From a bacterium (GTDB taxonomy: Bacteria; Planctomycetota; UBA1135; UBA2386): 64,000 bases of DNA. Numbering within the stretch: the first letter of the stretch is position 1; each line of letters begins with the position of its first letter. Position numbers and translations under genes: made by a program. The stretch lies in assembly GCA_030432695.1 (NCBI GenBank), contig JAUILN010000002.1, positions 372,001 through 436,000 of the forward strand. Reading direction: 5' to 3'. The notes under the pieces were generated by a model, which was not told the DNA's origin, did no database searches, and saw only the letters and a program-made list of their open reading frames with translations. This document shows positions 8,231-17,161 of the stretch, piece by piece.

Positions 8231-9848
8231 GAACGCGGGCCGTGATCCCCGCATGCTCTTCCCTGAGCCGTGCCGCCTCCGCACTGTTCCCGGCGAGCTC
8301 CTCGAGCTGCGCCAGATGACCCAGCGCCATCAGGTGCTTCGCGGAGTCCGCGCCGAGCTGGTCGCGGAAACACGTCCGGGCCGCGCCGCAGACCGTGCGG
8401 GCCTCGTCGATCTCGCCCCGCCGCGCGAGAGGCACCCAGATCAGCCAAGCGTCCGACCAGGTCGTCCAGTGTTCCTCGCCATAGTGCGCGCGCCGCAGGC
8501 GCATCGCCTCGCGGCCGATCCGCTCCATTGCGGCGAGGTCTTCCCGCGCGTGCGCGAGTCCGCCCAGGACCTCCAGCGGCCGGGCGACCAGATGATGGTC
8601 TTCGCCGTGCACGCGGACCCGCACCTGCCGCGCCTCCTCGGCATGCGACTCGGCCGCGTCGAGTTCACCGAGGCGTAGCTCGGCGAACGCCAGCCGTTCG
8701 AGGGTCGATGCCAGCGCCGGCCCTCCGCGCGAGCCGCTCTCGCGGTGGACGTCCAGGGCCTCGAGGAGCACCGACCGGGCCTCGTCGAGCCGCCCCAGCT
8801 CCAGCAGCGTGAGGCCTCGCTCGTCCAGGCTGATCGCCAGATCCTGCCGCCCCACGGCCCCTATTCTGCGGAGCTGTTGCGCCGCCTCTTCGAGCAGCAG
8901 CAACGCTCTCTCGTTCCGGCCCTCGCTCCGCTCGACCACCGCGAGGTTGTCGAGCGCCCGACCGAGACCGCGGCTGGCGGCGCTCGGATACGCCTCCCGG
9001 AGGATCCCCACTGCCTCCTCGAGCATCGGTCGGGCCTCCGCGGTCCGCTGCGCGAGATGCAGGAGGTGGCCCCGATCGCTCAGACTCTCGCCGAGCAGCG
9101 CCGACTCGGGCCAGCCACGCCGCAGCTTCTCGATCACCTCGGCAGAAGCGGCCAGGGACTCCTCGTTCCTGCCGAGACGCTGCAGGACGCGTGCCCGCAT
9201 GCCCTGCACACGGATGTGCTCCAGGTCGTCGCCAAGGGACGGGTCGGGCGCTACCGCGAGCTCGTCGAGCCAGGCCAATGCGGTCTCGAGCTGGCGATTG
9301 CCCGCGACGAGCGAGGCGACCATCTGCCGCGTGTAGACCGAGACCAGTTCCGGGTCGCCGAGCACCCGCACCGCCTCCCGACCGGGCTCCAGCAGGCTCC
9401 AAGCCTCGTCGAAGCGACCGGCCTCCTGTGCCAATGCCGCCTCGCGCACGACCAGCATCCACCGTTCCACCTCGCTGGTGAGCGGACTCTGCAGGAGCTG
9501 CTCGCGCGACCTCTGCCAATGTGCGACCGCGCGAACGTGATCGTCACGCGCCGACATGGCTCGGCTGAGGAACAGATGCAGCAGACCCCGCACGTGTGGA
9601 TCACCACCGGCCCATTCGTCGCCGTGGGCCGACAGGCTCTCGAGCAATTGCTCCATCGTCGGCGGATCGCCACCGTGCAGCGCCGGCGTGGCCCGCTCGA
9701 TGAACCCGACCAGGAGTTGGTAGAGCCGGCGGGTGGAGGCCGCGCGCTGCCGATCCTGCGCCGAGGCGGCTTCGGCGGTCCGCTGCGCACCGACCGCACG
9801 TGCTTCTGCATCCCGCGCGTCGGCCCGTTCCACCAGCGCCCAGACCAT
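8226..9848 (-). CDS. TPR region, separated from the kinase region by an in-frame TAG
   Basis: This open frame encodes 540 residues of tetratricopeptide-type helices (for example LGRNEESLAASAEVIEKLR, ERALLLLEEAAQQLRRIG, LAISLDERGLTLLELGRLDEARSVL). It is in the same frame as the upstream kinase and begins nine bases after the kinase's TAG. Its first residues (MVWALVERADARDAEARA) look like the end of the membrane helix and the coiled linker that normally join kinase and TPR regions in these planctomycete proteins. With the TAG read through, a 936-residue kinase-TPR protein would result. No good ribosome-binding site precedes the ATG at 9848, so independent translation is doubtful. The TPRs would bind partner proteins. 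Confidence 0.75.
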   Translation of the reverse strand: MVWALVERADARDAEARAVGAQRTAEAASAQDRQRAASTRRLYQLLVGFIERATPALHGGDPPTMEQLLESLSAHGDEWAGGDPHVRGLLHLFLSRAMSARDDHVRAVAHWQRSREQLLQSPLTSEVERWMLVVREAALAQEAGRFDEAWSLLEPGREAVRVLGDPELVSVYTRQMVASLVAGNRQLETALAWLDELAVAPDPSLGDDLEHIRVQGMRARVLQRLGRNEESLAASAEVIEKLRRGWPESALLGESLSDRGHLLHLAQRTAEARPMLEEAVGILREAYPSAASRGLGRALDNLAVVERSEGRNERALLLLEEAAQQLRRIGAVGRQDLAISLDERGLTLLELGRLDEARSVLLEALDVHRESGSRGGPALASTLERLAFAELRLGELDAAESHAEEARQVRVRVHGEDHHLVARPLEVLGGLAHAREDLAAMERIGREAMRLRRAHYGEEHWTTWSDAWLIWVPLARRGEIDEARTVCGAARTCFRDQLGADSAKHLMALGHLAQLEELAGNSAEAARLREEHAGITARVR

Positions 9849-9857
9849 TCCCGCCGT

Positions 9858-11036
9858 CTACGCGACCAGCGCGGCGACGACCGCCACGGCCGCCACCCGA
9901 TGGCGACGCAGGGCCTTGCCGAGCAGGTAGCCGAGCGCGGGCGCGCGGGCCAGCACCGGCTGGTGGTCGACGATGCGCCGCAGGTCGGCGGCGAGCTCGG
10001 CGACGGTCTGGTAGCGCTGCTCCGGTAGCCGCTCGGTAGCCTTCGCCACCACCGACTCGAGGTCGGTCCGTCGCAGCGACGCGACCCGCGCGCCGAGCCT
10101 CGGGACCTCGTGGTGCTCCAACCGGCGGACGGCACTCGCCAACGACAGGCCATCGAGGTCGACCGGCAGGGCACCGGTGAACAGCTTCCAGGCCATCACG
10201 CCGAGGCCGTAGACGTCGCAGCGCACGTCGATGCCTCCCGAACCGCCGGCCAACTGCTCGGGACTCATGTAGGCCAGCGTGCCGAGGATCTGGCCCGCTC
10301 GGGTCTGCAGCGAGAGCGAGCGACCGACGTCGTCCTGTCCTTCGTCGAGCAATCGCGCGATGCCGAAGTCGAGCACGCGCGGGCGGCCTTCGTCGTCGAC
10401 CAGCACGTTGGCCGGCTTGAGATCGCGGTGGATCACGCCACGACCATGGGCGTGCGCCACCGCGTCGCAGACCTGCAGCAGCAGGCCGATCCGCTGTCGG
10501 ACGTCGAGCCCGCGCCGCTCCGCCCACGCATCGATCGGCGCGCCGAAGACCCGCTCCATCGCCACATAGGGCATGTCGCCGAGTTCCGCCGCACGTCCGG
10601 TGCCGAAGACCTGCGCGATTCCGGGGTGGGCGAGCCGCGCGAGCAAACCAGCTTCGACCCGCAGGCGCGCAGGACCCGACGCATCACCGTGCGCGAACGG
10701 CGGCAGGGTCTTCACCGCGACCAGTCGTCGGGGCTCCGCCTGTTCGGCCTCGAACACCACGCCCATCCCGCCGCGACCGAGCACCGCGCGCAGTCGGTAG
10801 CCGTCGAACTCCACGCCGAGCAACTGCGCGGGATCGGCGGCCACGCGCACCCGCGCCGGGCCATAGCCCCGCGTGCCCCCGCCGCGGGCCTGCAAGGCCT
10901 CGTGCGATTCCAGGAGGCGACGGACGCGCGCGGCGGACTCCGGATCGTCGAGGTCGTCGAGGAACCGCTCCCGCGCCGCACCCTCGCGCTCCAGCGCGTC
11001 GAAGAACAGCGCCATCTCGTCGTGCGAGTCGCTCAC
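9858..11036 (-). CDS. Hanks-type Ser/Thr protein kinase, cut off inside its membrane helix
   Basis: A 392-residue product. After a short N-terminal helical part, the kinase domain shows the glycine loop LGRGGMGVVFEAE (87-99), the ATP lysine K109 (VAVKTL), VIHRDLKPAN (201-210), LDFG (222-225) and SPEQ in the P+1 region, so all catalytic residues are present. It ends in the hydrophobic run VAAVAVVAALVA, then TAG at 9858-9860. The open frame resumes at once as the TPR gene, so the stop truncates a membrane helix. The GTG start at 11036 overlaps the TGA of the upstream ECF sigma gene (GTGA), so the pair is translationally coupled. Such sigma-kinase pairs are typical of Planctomycetota and suggest phosphorylation-linked control of the sigma factor (inference). 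Confidence 0.85.
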   Translation of the reverse strand: MSDSHDEMALFFDALEREGAARERFLDDLDDPESAARVRRLLESHEALQARGGGTRGYGPARVRVAADPAQLLGVEFDGYRLRAVLGRGGMGVVFEAEQAEPRRLVAVKTLPPFAHGDASGPARLRVEAGLLARLAHPGIAQVFGTGRAAELGDMPYVAMERVFGAPIDAWAERRGLDVRQRIGLLLQVCDAVAHAHGRGVIHRDLKPANVLVDDEGRPRVLDFGIARLLDEGQDDVGRSLSLQTRAGQILGTLAYMSPEQLAGGSGGIDVRCDVYGLGVMAWKLFTGALPVDLDGLSLASAVRRLEHHEVPRLGARVASLRRTDLESVVAKATERLPEQRYQTVAELAADLRRIVDHQPVLARAPALGYLLGKALRRHRVAAVAVVAALVA

Positions 11037-11656
11037 CGCTCCGCCCCTTCCGGGCCGTCGCGGTGCGACAGGATGCGGTCGTGCAACCAGGCCCGCGCGT
11101 AGGTCCACTCCCGATTGACGGTCGCCTCCGAGCGACCGACCGCCGCCGCGGTCTCCGGGATCGTCAGCCCGGCGAAGTAACGGAGTTCGACCACCCGCGC
11201 GGCCTTGGGCGAGACCCGCTCGAACTCCTCCAATGCCAGGTGCAAGGCCAGCACGGCCTCGCCCTCGCGGTCTTCGGGTCCGCCGTTCGACGCCGCGACC
11301 AGCACGGCTCCGGCGTCGAGGTCGTCCAAGGCCACCTTGCACCGCGCGCCGCCACGTTGCTGCGCCTGAGCCCTCCGCGCCCGCTCGACCAACAGGCGCC
11401 GCATGGCGCGCGCCGCCGCCCCGAAGAAGTGCGCGCGCCGTTCGAAGCGACCGACCTCGTTCCCGCACAATCGCAGCCACGCGTCGTGCACCAACATCGT
11501 CGCCTGCACCGAACAATCTCCGGCCTCGCGGGCGAGCAGCCCCGCCGCCATGCCGTGCAGCTCGTCGTACACGCGGCGGAGCAGACGCTCCGCAGCCACC
11601 GGATCGCCGTGCTGCGCCGCGTCGAGCAGTCTGGTCACCTCTTGGTCGGGCCCCAT
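11033..11656 (-). CDS. ECF-family RNA polymerase sigma factor
   Basis: A 207-residue protein beginning MGPDQEVTRLLDAAQHGDPVAAERLL. Region 2 is visible (HDAWLRLCGNEVGRFERRAHFFGAAARAMRRLLVERAR) and region 4 has the helix-turn-helix RVVELRYFAGLTIPETAAAVGRSEATVNREWTYARAWL. The last is typical of the ECF group abundant in Planctomycetota and Myxococcota (the family named Sig-70_X6). An upstream extension of the frame is not needed, because this ATG directly precedes the conserved N terminus. It is coupled to the kinase by a GTGA overlap. I infer that the kinase or its TPR region controls it. Confidence 0.92.
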   Translation of the reverse strand: MGPDQEVTRLLDAAQHGDPVAAERLLRRVYDELHGMAAGLLAREAGDCSVQATMLVHDAWLRLCGNEVGRFERRAHFFGAAARAMRRLLVERARRAQAQQRGGARCKVALDDLDAGAVLVAASNGGPEDREGEAVLALHLALEEFERVSPKAARVVELRYFAGLTIPETAAAVGRSEATVNREWTYARAWLHDRILSHRDGPEGAER

Positions 11657-11700
11657 CGTCCGGGCGACCGCGGAGGGTCGCGGTGCGCAGGATAGCGCGC

Positions 11701-14700
11701 TCATGAGCCGAACGTGAGCGGCACCGCATTGCTGGACACCAGCGGCAGGATCGTCGCCGACGGCAGCCACACGGTCTGCATGACGAAGCGGGCCCCCACT
11801 GCGGCCGGGTCGTTCGGCAGGGTCGCGGCGAAGGTGAAGGGCGAGCTCGTCGCCGCCATCGCCCGGATCGCACCGACCAGGTCGACGTGGATCCCGCAGC
11901 CGTTGAACGACGCCGGCGCCGGCAGCGGATCGTCGAACAGCAGGATCCCGAAGTGGCCGTCCGGCCCGAACGAGGAGATGGCCTCGAAGGGCGCGCCCAG
12001 GATCGGTGGCGTCGCGTCGAGTCGCGCCCGGTCGTCGCAGGGCGATCCGAGCGACTCGGCCAGCGCACCGCGGTGACGCAACGCGTGGAGTTCAGCGCCT
12101 GCGGCGGCATCGCCGAGGGTCGCGAACAGCTCCGCACCATGCGGGACCAGGTTGCCGCAGCGACCGTCGAACTCCAGACGGACGCTCGCGCCGTCGGTCG
12201 AGTAGAGCTCGCGGTCGAACGAGGTCCGGCCACTGGCCGTGAACCAGACCCGACCACCGACCGCGACGAAGTCGCGCGGCGACGACGACTCGGGTCCGGG
12301 CAGCAGGTCGAAGACCGTGTCCCCACCGGTGAAGGATCCGCTCCCGGTCGAACCGACCAGCAGCTCCTCGTCACCGCCCTGCACCACGGCGGCGTAGTAG
12401 CTCCCCATGCTCGCCAGGAACAGCAGCGCGGTGACCTCCTCGCTCACCGGCTCGACCGTGCCGTCCGGGAGGATCTTGAAGAGGCCACGTGCAGCGGTCG
12501 CGTTCTGCCCGAAGAGCAGCGCGAACACCAGCTCGGAACCGCCGTCGGTGAAATGGAACAGCAGGTCACGCACCAGGGAGTCGCGGAAGAAGTCGATCAT
12601 CTCGTCGTAGATCCGCGCCGAGCCGCCGGTGAACGCGGTGACCCCTGCCGACTCGACCCGGAACACCTTCTCGTTGCCGCCGACGTTCGCCGAGAACACC
12701 GCGGCCAGGCCGCCCTCGCCGGCGGCGAAGTTCGCCGGGAAGCTGCCGGCAAGGCCCGGCTCGAGGTCCACGTCGAGAGCCACGTCGACTCCGTCGAACC
12801 GGAACACCTCGCTCCCCACGACGCCGTCGTTGGCGCCGAACAGCAGCACCGGTTCGCCGGTCGCCAGGTCGACGATGCGCGCCGGCGCGGTGGGGAGGCT
12901 CGACGACGATCCCGGGCGGATGTCGAAGATCTGCAGTCCCGGAATGCCGTTGCGGGCCACGGCGATCTCGACGCCCTGAGTCGGCGTGCTGACCCGCATC
13001 GTCACGGTCCGCGAGTCGAAAGCGGTCAGGAACACCGGCGAAGAGCTGGAGCTGCCCGGCCGCAGGTCTGCCACCAGCTCTGGAGTGCCGGCGCCCACCA
13101 CGCGATACAGCTCTCGCCCGGTCGTCGCGGTGGTCGCGGTGAAGTACAGCGTATCACCGACCAGCGTCGGTTCGGCCGGCGACGAGTCCTCGGGGCCGAC
13201 GGTCACCTCGACGGGGGTCATCGAAGAGCCATCGAAGAAGAACAGTTCACGTCCGGTCGCCGGCGTGGTCGCGATGAAGTAGAGCGCGTCGAGCCCAACC
13301 GGGACGATGCCGGAGATCTGCGCCGATGCGGTCGGAGTGCTCGGGTCGAGATCGCCGAGCAGGCGCGTCCCGGCCGGCGTGCCGTCGGTCTCGTACAGCT
13401 CGTCGCCGAGCGGACCCTCGGCCTGGAACACGCTGCGGTTGCCGCAGCAGAACAGCCCCTGCGGACTCGACGAGTCGGTGCCCGCGGCGAGGTCGGCGAG
13501 CATCCGGGTGCCGGCCGGCGTGCCGTCACTGACGAACAGCTCGCGCCCTTCGGCATCGGTCCTGGCCACGAACAGGATCCTGCCATTGCAGCAGGTGAGG
13601 TCGGTCGGGCCCGAGCTGCCGAAGCCCGGGCGGATGTCGGCGACCATGCGGGTCCCCGTCGCGGTGCCGTCGGTGACGAACAGCTCCTCGCCGGACGTCG
13701 CTCCGGTCGCCGCGAAGAACACCTCCGAGCCGCAGCAGGTGAACGCACGCGGGAACGAGCCGAAGCTGCCGGATTGGACGTCGGCGACGAGCTGCGTGCC
13801 GGCGGCGGTGCCATCGCTCTTGAACACCTCGGCGCCGTGCGTGCCGTCATTGGCAGAGAAGTACAGCTCGCCATTGCAGCAGGTCAGGTTGCCGGGGCCG
13901 GAACTCGGCGACCCGGGGCGCAGATCGACCACCAGCGAGGTGCCGGCCGCAGTGCCGTCGGTCACGAACAGCTCCTGGCCGAGGCCGGGCGCGACTCCGC
14001 GGAAGAAGCAGCGGGTGCCGCATGAGGTCAGGAAACCGGCGAACCCGGAGTCGGCACCTACCACGAGGTCTGCCACGAGCGTGGTGCCCGTGTCGGTGCC
14101 GTCGCTCGACCAGATCTCCTGACCATGGATCCCGTCGTCCGCGACGAAGGCGACCAAGGAGCCGCAGGCGCCGAACTGATAGCTGCCGGCGGCCCGCGAA
14201 CCCGCGGCACCGACCGCGACGTCCTTCACCAACCGGGTGCCCTGCGCCGTCCCGTCGGTCAGGTGCGGCTCGCGCCCCATGCCGGGGCGGATCGCGCTGA
14301 ACCAGAGTCGGCCGCCGACGACGGTCAGGTCGGCGGGCAGGGTGCCGTGGATCCCCGGCGTGAGGTCGATCAGGGGTCGGGTGCCGGCCACGGTGCCGTC
14401 GCTGACCCAGAGTTCGCGACCGGTGACCCCATCACTCGCCGAGAAGAACACCCGCCCACCGAACGCGACGAGGCTCTGCGGGTCGGAGCTGACGTGGCCG
14501 GGGAAGATGTCGACCAGCAGCGCCGGCCCCTGGGCATCGAGCTTCCACAACTCCCGCCCGTGGGTGCCGTCGGTCGCGGCGAACAGGCAGCTGCCATCGG
14601 GAAGCTCGGCGCCGAAGACCGGCTCGGAGGAGGCGGGTGCGGTGGCCTGGTTCAGGTCGTTCACCAGGCGGAGCTGCGGCTGGATGGCCGGCGCGGCGAA

Positions 14701-14742
14701 GACCGCGACCAGCGGAAGAAGAGCGAAGCGTGCGACGTGCAT
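11701..14742 (-). CDS. Secreted ELWxxDGTxxGT-repeat protein
   Basis: A 1013-residue protein with a signal peptide (MHVARFALLPLVAVFAAPAIQ). At least a dozen repeats of about 45-50 residues follow, each with [G/E]xELWxSDGTxxGT (or ELFVTDGT, EVFKSDGT) and then LVxDLxPGxxSSxPxxLT. This type probably forms beta-propellers. Several repeats contain a CCN/CCG pair (for example LTCCNGELYFSA and FTCCGSEVFFAA), which may form disulfides outside the cell. The last roughly 110 residues (FGPDGHFGILLF ... GCGIHVDL ... SSNAVPLTFGS) are the beta-rich C-terminal module shared with other secreted proteins here. It begins 133 bases from the divergent hemerythrin-like gene. Function unknown; probably surface exposed. 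Confidence 0.85.
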   Translation of the reverse strand: MHVARFALLPLVAVFAAPAIQPQLRLVNDLNQATAPASSEPVFGAELPDGSCLFAATDGTHGRELWKLDAQGPALLVDIFPGHVSSDPQSLVAFGGRVFFSASDGVTGRELWVSDGTVAGTRPLIDLTPGIHGTLPADLTVVGGRLWFSAIRPGMGREPHLTDGTAQGTRLVKDVAVGAAGSRAAGSYQFGACGSLVAFVADDGIHGQEIWSSDGTDTGTTLVADLVVGADSGFAGFLTSCGTRCFFRGVAPGLGQELFVTDGTAAGTSLVVDLRPGSPSSGPGNLTCCNGELYFSANDGTHGAEVFKSDGTAAGTQLVADVQSGSFGSFPRAFTCCGSEVFFAATGATSGEELFVTDGTATGTRMVADIRPGFGSSGPTDLTCCNGRILFVARTDAEGRELFVSDGTPAGTRMLADLAAGTDSSSPQGLFCCGNRSVFQAEGPLGDELYETDGTPAGTRLLGDLDPSTPTASAQISGIVPVGLDALYFIATTPATGRELFFFDGSSMTPVEVTVGPEDSSPAEPTLVGDTLYFTATTATTGRELYRVVGAGTPELVADLRPGSSSSSPVFLTAFDSRTVTMRVSTPTQGVEIAVARNGIPGLQIFDIRPGSSSSLPTAPARIVDLATGEPVLLFGANDGVVGSEVFRFDGVDVALDVDLEPGLAGSFPANFAAGEGGLAAVFSANVGGNEKVFRVESAGVTAFTGGSARIYDEMIDFFRDSLVRDLLFHFTDGGSELVFALLFGQNATAARGLFKILPDGTVEPVSEEVTALLFLASMGSYYAAVVQGGDEELLVGSTGSGSFTGGDTVFDLLPGPESSSPRDFVAVGGRVWFTASGRTSFDRELYSTDGASVRLEFDGRCGNLVPHGAELFATLGDAAAGAELHALRHRGALAESLGSPCDDRARLDATPPILGAPFEAISSFGPDGHFGILLFDDPLPAPASFNGCGIHVDLVGAIRAMAATSSPFTFAATLPNDPAAVGARFVMQTVWLPSATILPLVSSNAVPLTFGS

Positions 14743-14875
14743 GGACGGAGTTCCTTCTCGGGGTTCGGCCGCCATGCGCGCGGCGCGGTCTCGCTCCTGT
14801 CACGAATCCGGGGAAAAGTCGCGAAGTCGGCCTCGTTGTCCCCCGCACCCCTCGTGGACCCACGGAGACCGGCCG

Positions 14876-15409
14876 ATGACCGCGCCGAACGACCACCCCG
14901 TAGCCACCTTCCAGGCCGAGCACTGCCTGATCCTGAGCGTGCTGGACGCCATCGACCGCGAGGCCGACCTCCTGGACCACGGCAAGACCATCGACCCGGA
15001 CTTCTGGCACAGCGCCTGCCGGTTCCTGGTGGAGTACTGCCACGGCTGGCACGAGAGCCGCGAGGAAGACCTGCTGATCCGACCCGTCGAGCGCGTGTTC
15101 GGCCCGCTCCACGCCCTCAAGGAGGTGCGCGAGGACCACGAGCGCTTCGAGCGGATGATCCAGACCCCCTGCGACTCCGCCGACGCCGGTGATGCGGTGG
15201 AGACCGCCGCGCGCGCGCACGAGCTGGCCGGCCAGTTCCGCAGCCACATCCACCAGGAACAGGCGGTGCTGTTCCCGCTCGCCCGCGAACACGTGAACGC
15301 CGAGGAGCTGCGCGATGCGCTGGCGCTGGTCGGTGAGGGGCCGGCCGCGCGACGCGCCCACGAACTCGAAGACCTCGCCCGCACGGTGATCCGCTCGGTC
15401 CGCGCCTGA
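14876..15409 (+). CDS. Hemerythrin-like HHE-domain protein
   Basis: A 177-residue helical protein with the hemerythrin HHE cation-binding pattern: FQAEHCLILSVLDAI (His in helix 1), YCHGWHESREEDLLIRPVE (His and Glu), REDHERFERMI and FRSHIHQEQAVLFPLA (His and Glu). Such proteins bind a di-iron centre and act in oxygen, iron or redox sensing. The ATG at 14876 follows GGAGACC and matches the family N terminus; the longer in-frame open reading frame upstream is antisense to the ELWxxDGT gene and was not used. It is monocistronic, with 58 bases to the next gene. Confidence 0.88.
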   Translation: MTAPNDHPVATFQAEHCLILSVLDAIDREADLLDHGKTIDPDFWHSACRFLVEYCHGWHESREEDLLIRPVERVFGPLHALKEVREDHERFERMIQTPCDSADAGDAVETAARAHELAGQFRSHIHQEQAVLFPLAREHVNAEELRDALALVGEGPAARRAHELEDLARTVIRSVRA

Positions 15410-15467
15410 CACGGCTTCGTCGGCACCGTCCTGGACACGGCCGCGCCGATCCCCTCCGCTGCCGCGC

Positions 15468-16262
15468 ATGGGACTCCGACCCCTCGCGCTCGCGCTCGCC
15501 GTGTTCCTGTCGACCCTGGCAGCGTGTTCGGGCCCGGGTGCCCACGAGGCCCCGACCACCCGCCCGCTGCGCTTCGTCAGCTACAACATCCGCCACGGCG
15601 AGGGCATGGATCGCCGCCTCGACCTCGCCCGTACCGCCGAGGTCCTGCGCGCCCTCGACGCCGACTGCATCGCGCTGCAGGAGGTCGACGAGAACACCGA
15701 GCGGACCGGCAGGGTCGACCAGGCCGCGCTGCTCGGCGAGGCCCTCGGCATGGAGCACGCCTTCGGAGCCTTCATGGACTACCAGGGCGGTCGCTACGGA
15801 CTGGCGATCCTGTCACGCCTGCCGATCCGCGGTGCCGAGGCCATCGAGCTGCCGGAAGGCAACGAGCCGCGCGTGGCGCTGCAGGTGGAGCTGGAGCTGC
15901 CCGACCACACCACGCTGCACGTCGTCGACGTCCACTTCGATTGGGTCCGCGACGACGGCTTCCGCTTCGCCCAGGCCGAGACCCTGGCCGCACATCTGGC
16001 ATCCCTGAGCCGCTACGTGGTCCTCGGCGACTTCAACGACCAGCCTGGCTCGCGCACGATCGAGCTGTTCGAGCGCTTGGCTCGCGAGGCCGACAAGCCG
16101 GAGGACAACCGCTTCACCATCCCGGCCGACGACCCCGACCGCGAGATCGACTTCGTGTTCGCCGCGCCGGCCGATCGCTGGGCGGTGGACCACGTCGAGG
16201 TCGTCGACGAAGCCGTCGCCTCCGACCACCGCCCGGTGCTCGCCGACCTCCGTCTCCGCTGA
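15468..16262 (+). CDS. Lipoprotein of the endonuclease/exonuclease/phosphatase family
   Basis: A 264-residue protein with a lipoprotein signal (LALAVFLSTLAAC, lipidated Cys at residue 20). The EEP fold motifs are complete: RFVSYNIRHG (Asn), IALQEVDE (catalytic Glu), VVDVHFD (Asp), VVLGDFNDQP (Asp and Asn) and a C-terminal SDHRPVLADL (Asp-His pair). Members cleave phosphodiester bonds in nucleic acids, phospholipids or inositol phosphates; the substrate cannot be told here. It ends 10 bases before the next lipoprotein gene, so the two are probably co-transcribed. Confidence 0.88.
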   Translation: MGLRPLALALAVFLSTLAACSGPGAHEAPTTRPLRFVSYNIRHGEGMDRRLDLARTAEVLRALDADCIALQEVDENTERTGRVDQAALLGEALGMEHAFGAFMDYQGGRYGLAILSRLPIRGAEAIELPEGNEPRVALQVELELPDHTTLHVVDVHFDWVRDDGFRFAQAETLAAHLASLSRYVVLGDFNDQPGSRTIELFERLAREADKPEDNRFTIPADDPDREIDFVFAAPADRWAVDHVEVVDEAVASDHRPVLADLRLR

Positions 16263-16272
16263 CCCCAGCCCC

Positions 16273-17034
16273 ATGCTCCCACGCACCGCGCTGACGCTCC
16301 CGTTGCTGCTGGCAGCGTGCAGCTCCTACCCGAGCGAACCCTACGGCTCCGACGAGCATCCCCGGGTCGATCCCCGCGACCTCCGCTGCGTGGTCGTGCT
16401 GTCCCACGACGGTCCCGGCACCGGCAGCGGTGTGGTGCTCCGCCCCGATCGCCTGCTCACCGCGCGCCACGTGGTCGAGGCGTTCACCGACGATCTCGAC
16501 GCGGAGTTCCGGCTGCGCATCGGCTTCGACTGGCACCGGGCCCGGATCGTGGCGCGCGGCCCGGAACACACGCTGGAAGACGACTGGGCGCTGGTCGACG
16601 TCGCCCCACCGCTCGACCCCGAGAAGGCCCCGAGCGCCGCGGTGCTGGCCGCCGCCACCGAACCCGGCTACCACCCCAAACCGCGTCAGGAGATCCTGCT
16701 CGCCGGCTACGCGACCCGCTTCTATCCGAACCGCATCGTCGACCCGCGCCTGCCGGTCCCATTGGTGGTCACCCGCTACGTGTCGACCGACCTGAAGCGC
16801 GGTGACTCACCACCGAGCTGGGTGCTGCAGGACCGCTCGCTGGATCTCGAGGGCATGTCCGGCGGAGGCGCGTTCGTCTGCGACGCGACGACCGGCGGGC
16901 CCATGCTGGTCGGTGTGTTCGTCGCACAGAGCCGTGACTCCTCCTCGCTCGAGGGCCCGCTGGGAATCTCGATTCCGATGAGCAGCTCGAGCGCGCTCCA
17001 GGTGGTTCCACTGCCGGCCCAATTCTGCCGATGA
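16273..17034 (+). CDS. Trypsin-like serine protease lipoprotein
   Basis: A 253-residue protein with a short lipoprotein signal (MLPRTALTLPLLLAAC, Cys at residue 16). The chymotrypsin-fold catalytic triad is visible: His in LLTARHVVE, Asp in LEDDWALVDV, and Ser in LEGMSGGGAFV with the oxyanion-hole glycines. There is no PDZ domain, unlike DegP/HtrA, and the protein is short. It follows the EEP lipoprotein by 10 bases. I infer a cell-envelope protease; its substrates are unknown. Confidence 0.88.
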   Translation: MLPRTALTLPLLLAACSSYPSEPYGSDEHPRVDPRDLRCVVVLSHDGPGTGSGVVLRPDRLLTARHVVEAFTDDLDAEFRLRIGFDWHRARIVARGPEHTLEDDWALVDVAPPLDPEKAPSAAVLAAATEPGYHPKPRQEILLAGYATRFYPNRIVDPRLPVPLVVTRYVSTDLKRGDSPPSWVLQDRSLDLEGMSGGGAFVCDATTGGPMLVGVFVAQSRDSSSLEGPLGISIPMSSSSALQVVPLPAQFCR

Positions 17035-17161
17035 GAAGGGAAGCCCCGGGTGGGCCCCAGGTGTCACCCCGCCGCCCGCCCCGGAACTCCCCGAACCTCG
17101 GCGCCGACCGGCCCCTCCGAGCTACGGTCGACGCTCGTCCAACCCCCCAAGGTAGACCGGC

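Noticed and set aside
998..11036. Genetic code change with TGA or TAG read as an amino acid
   Set aside because: TGA and TAG end many intact genes here, for example tssC (TGA) and tssM (TAG), at positions where family length is normal. Two single-gene stops do not support recoding.
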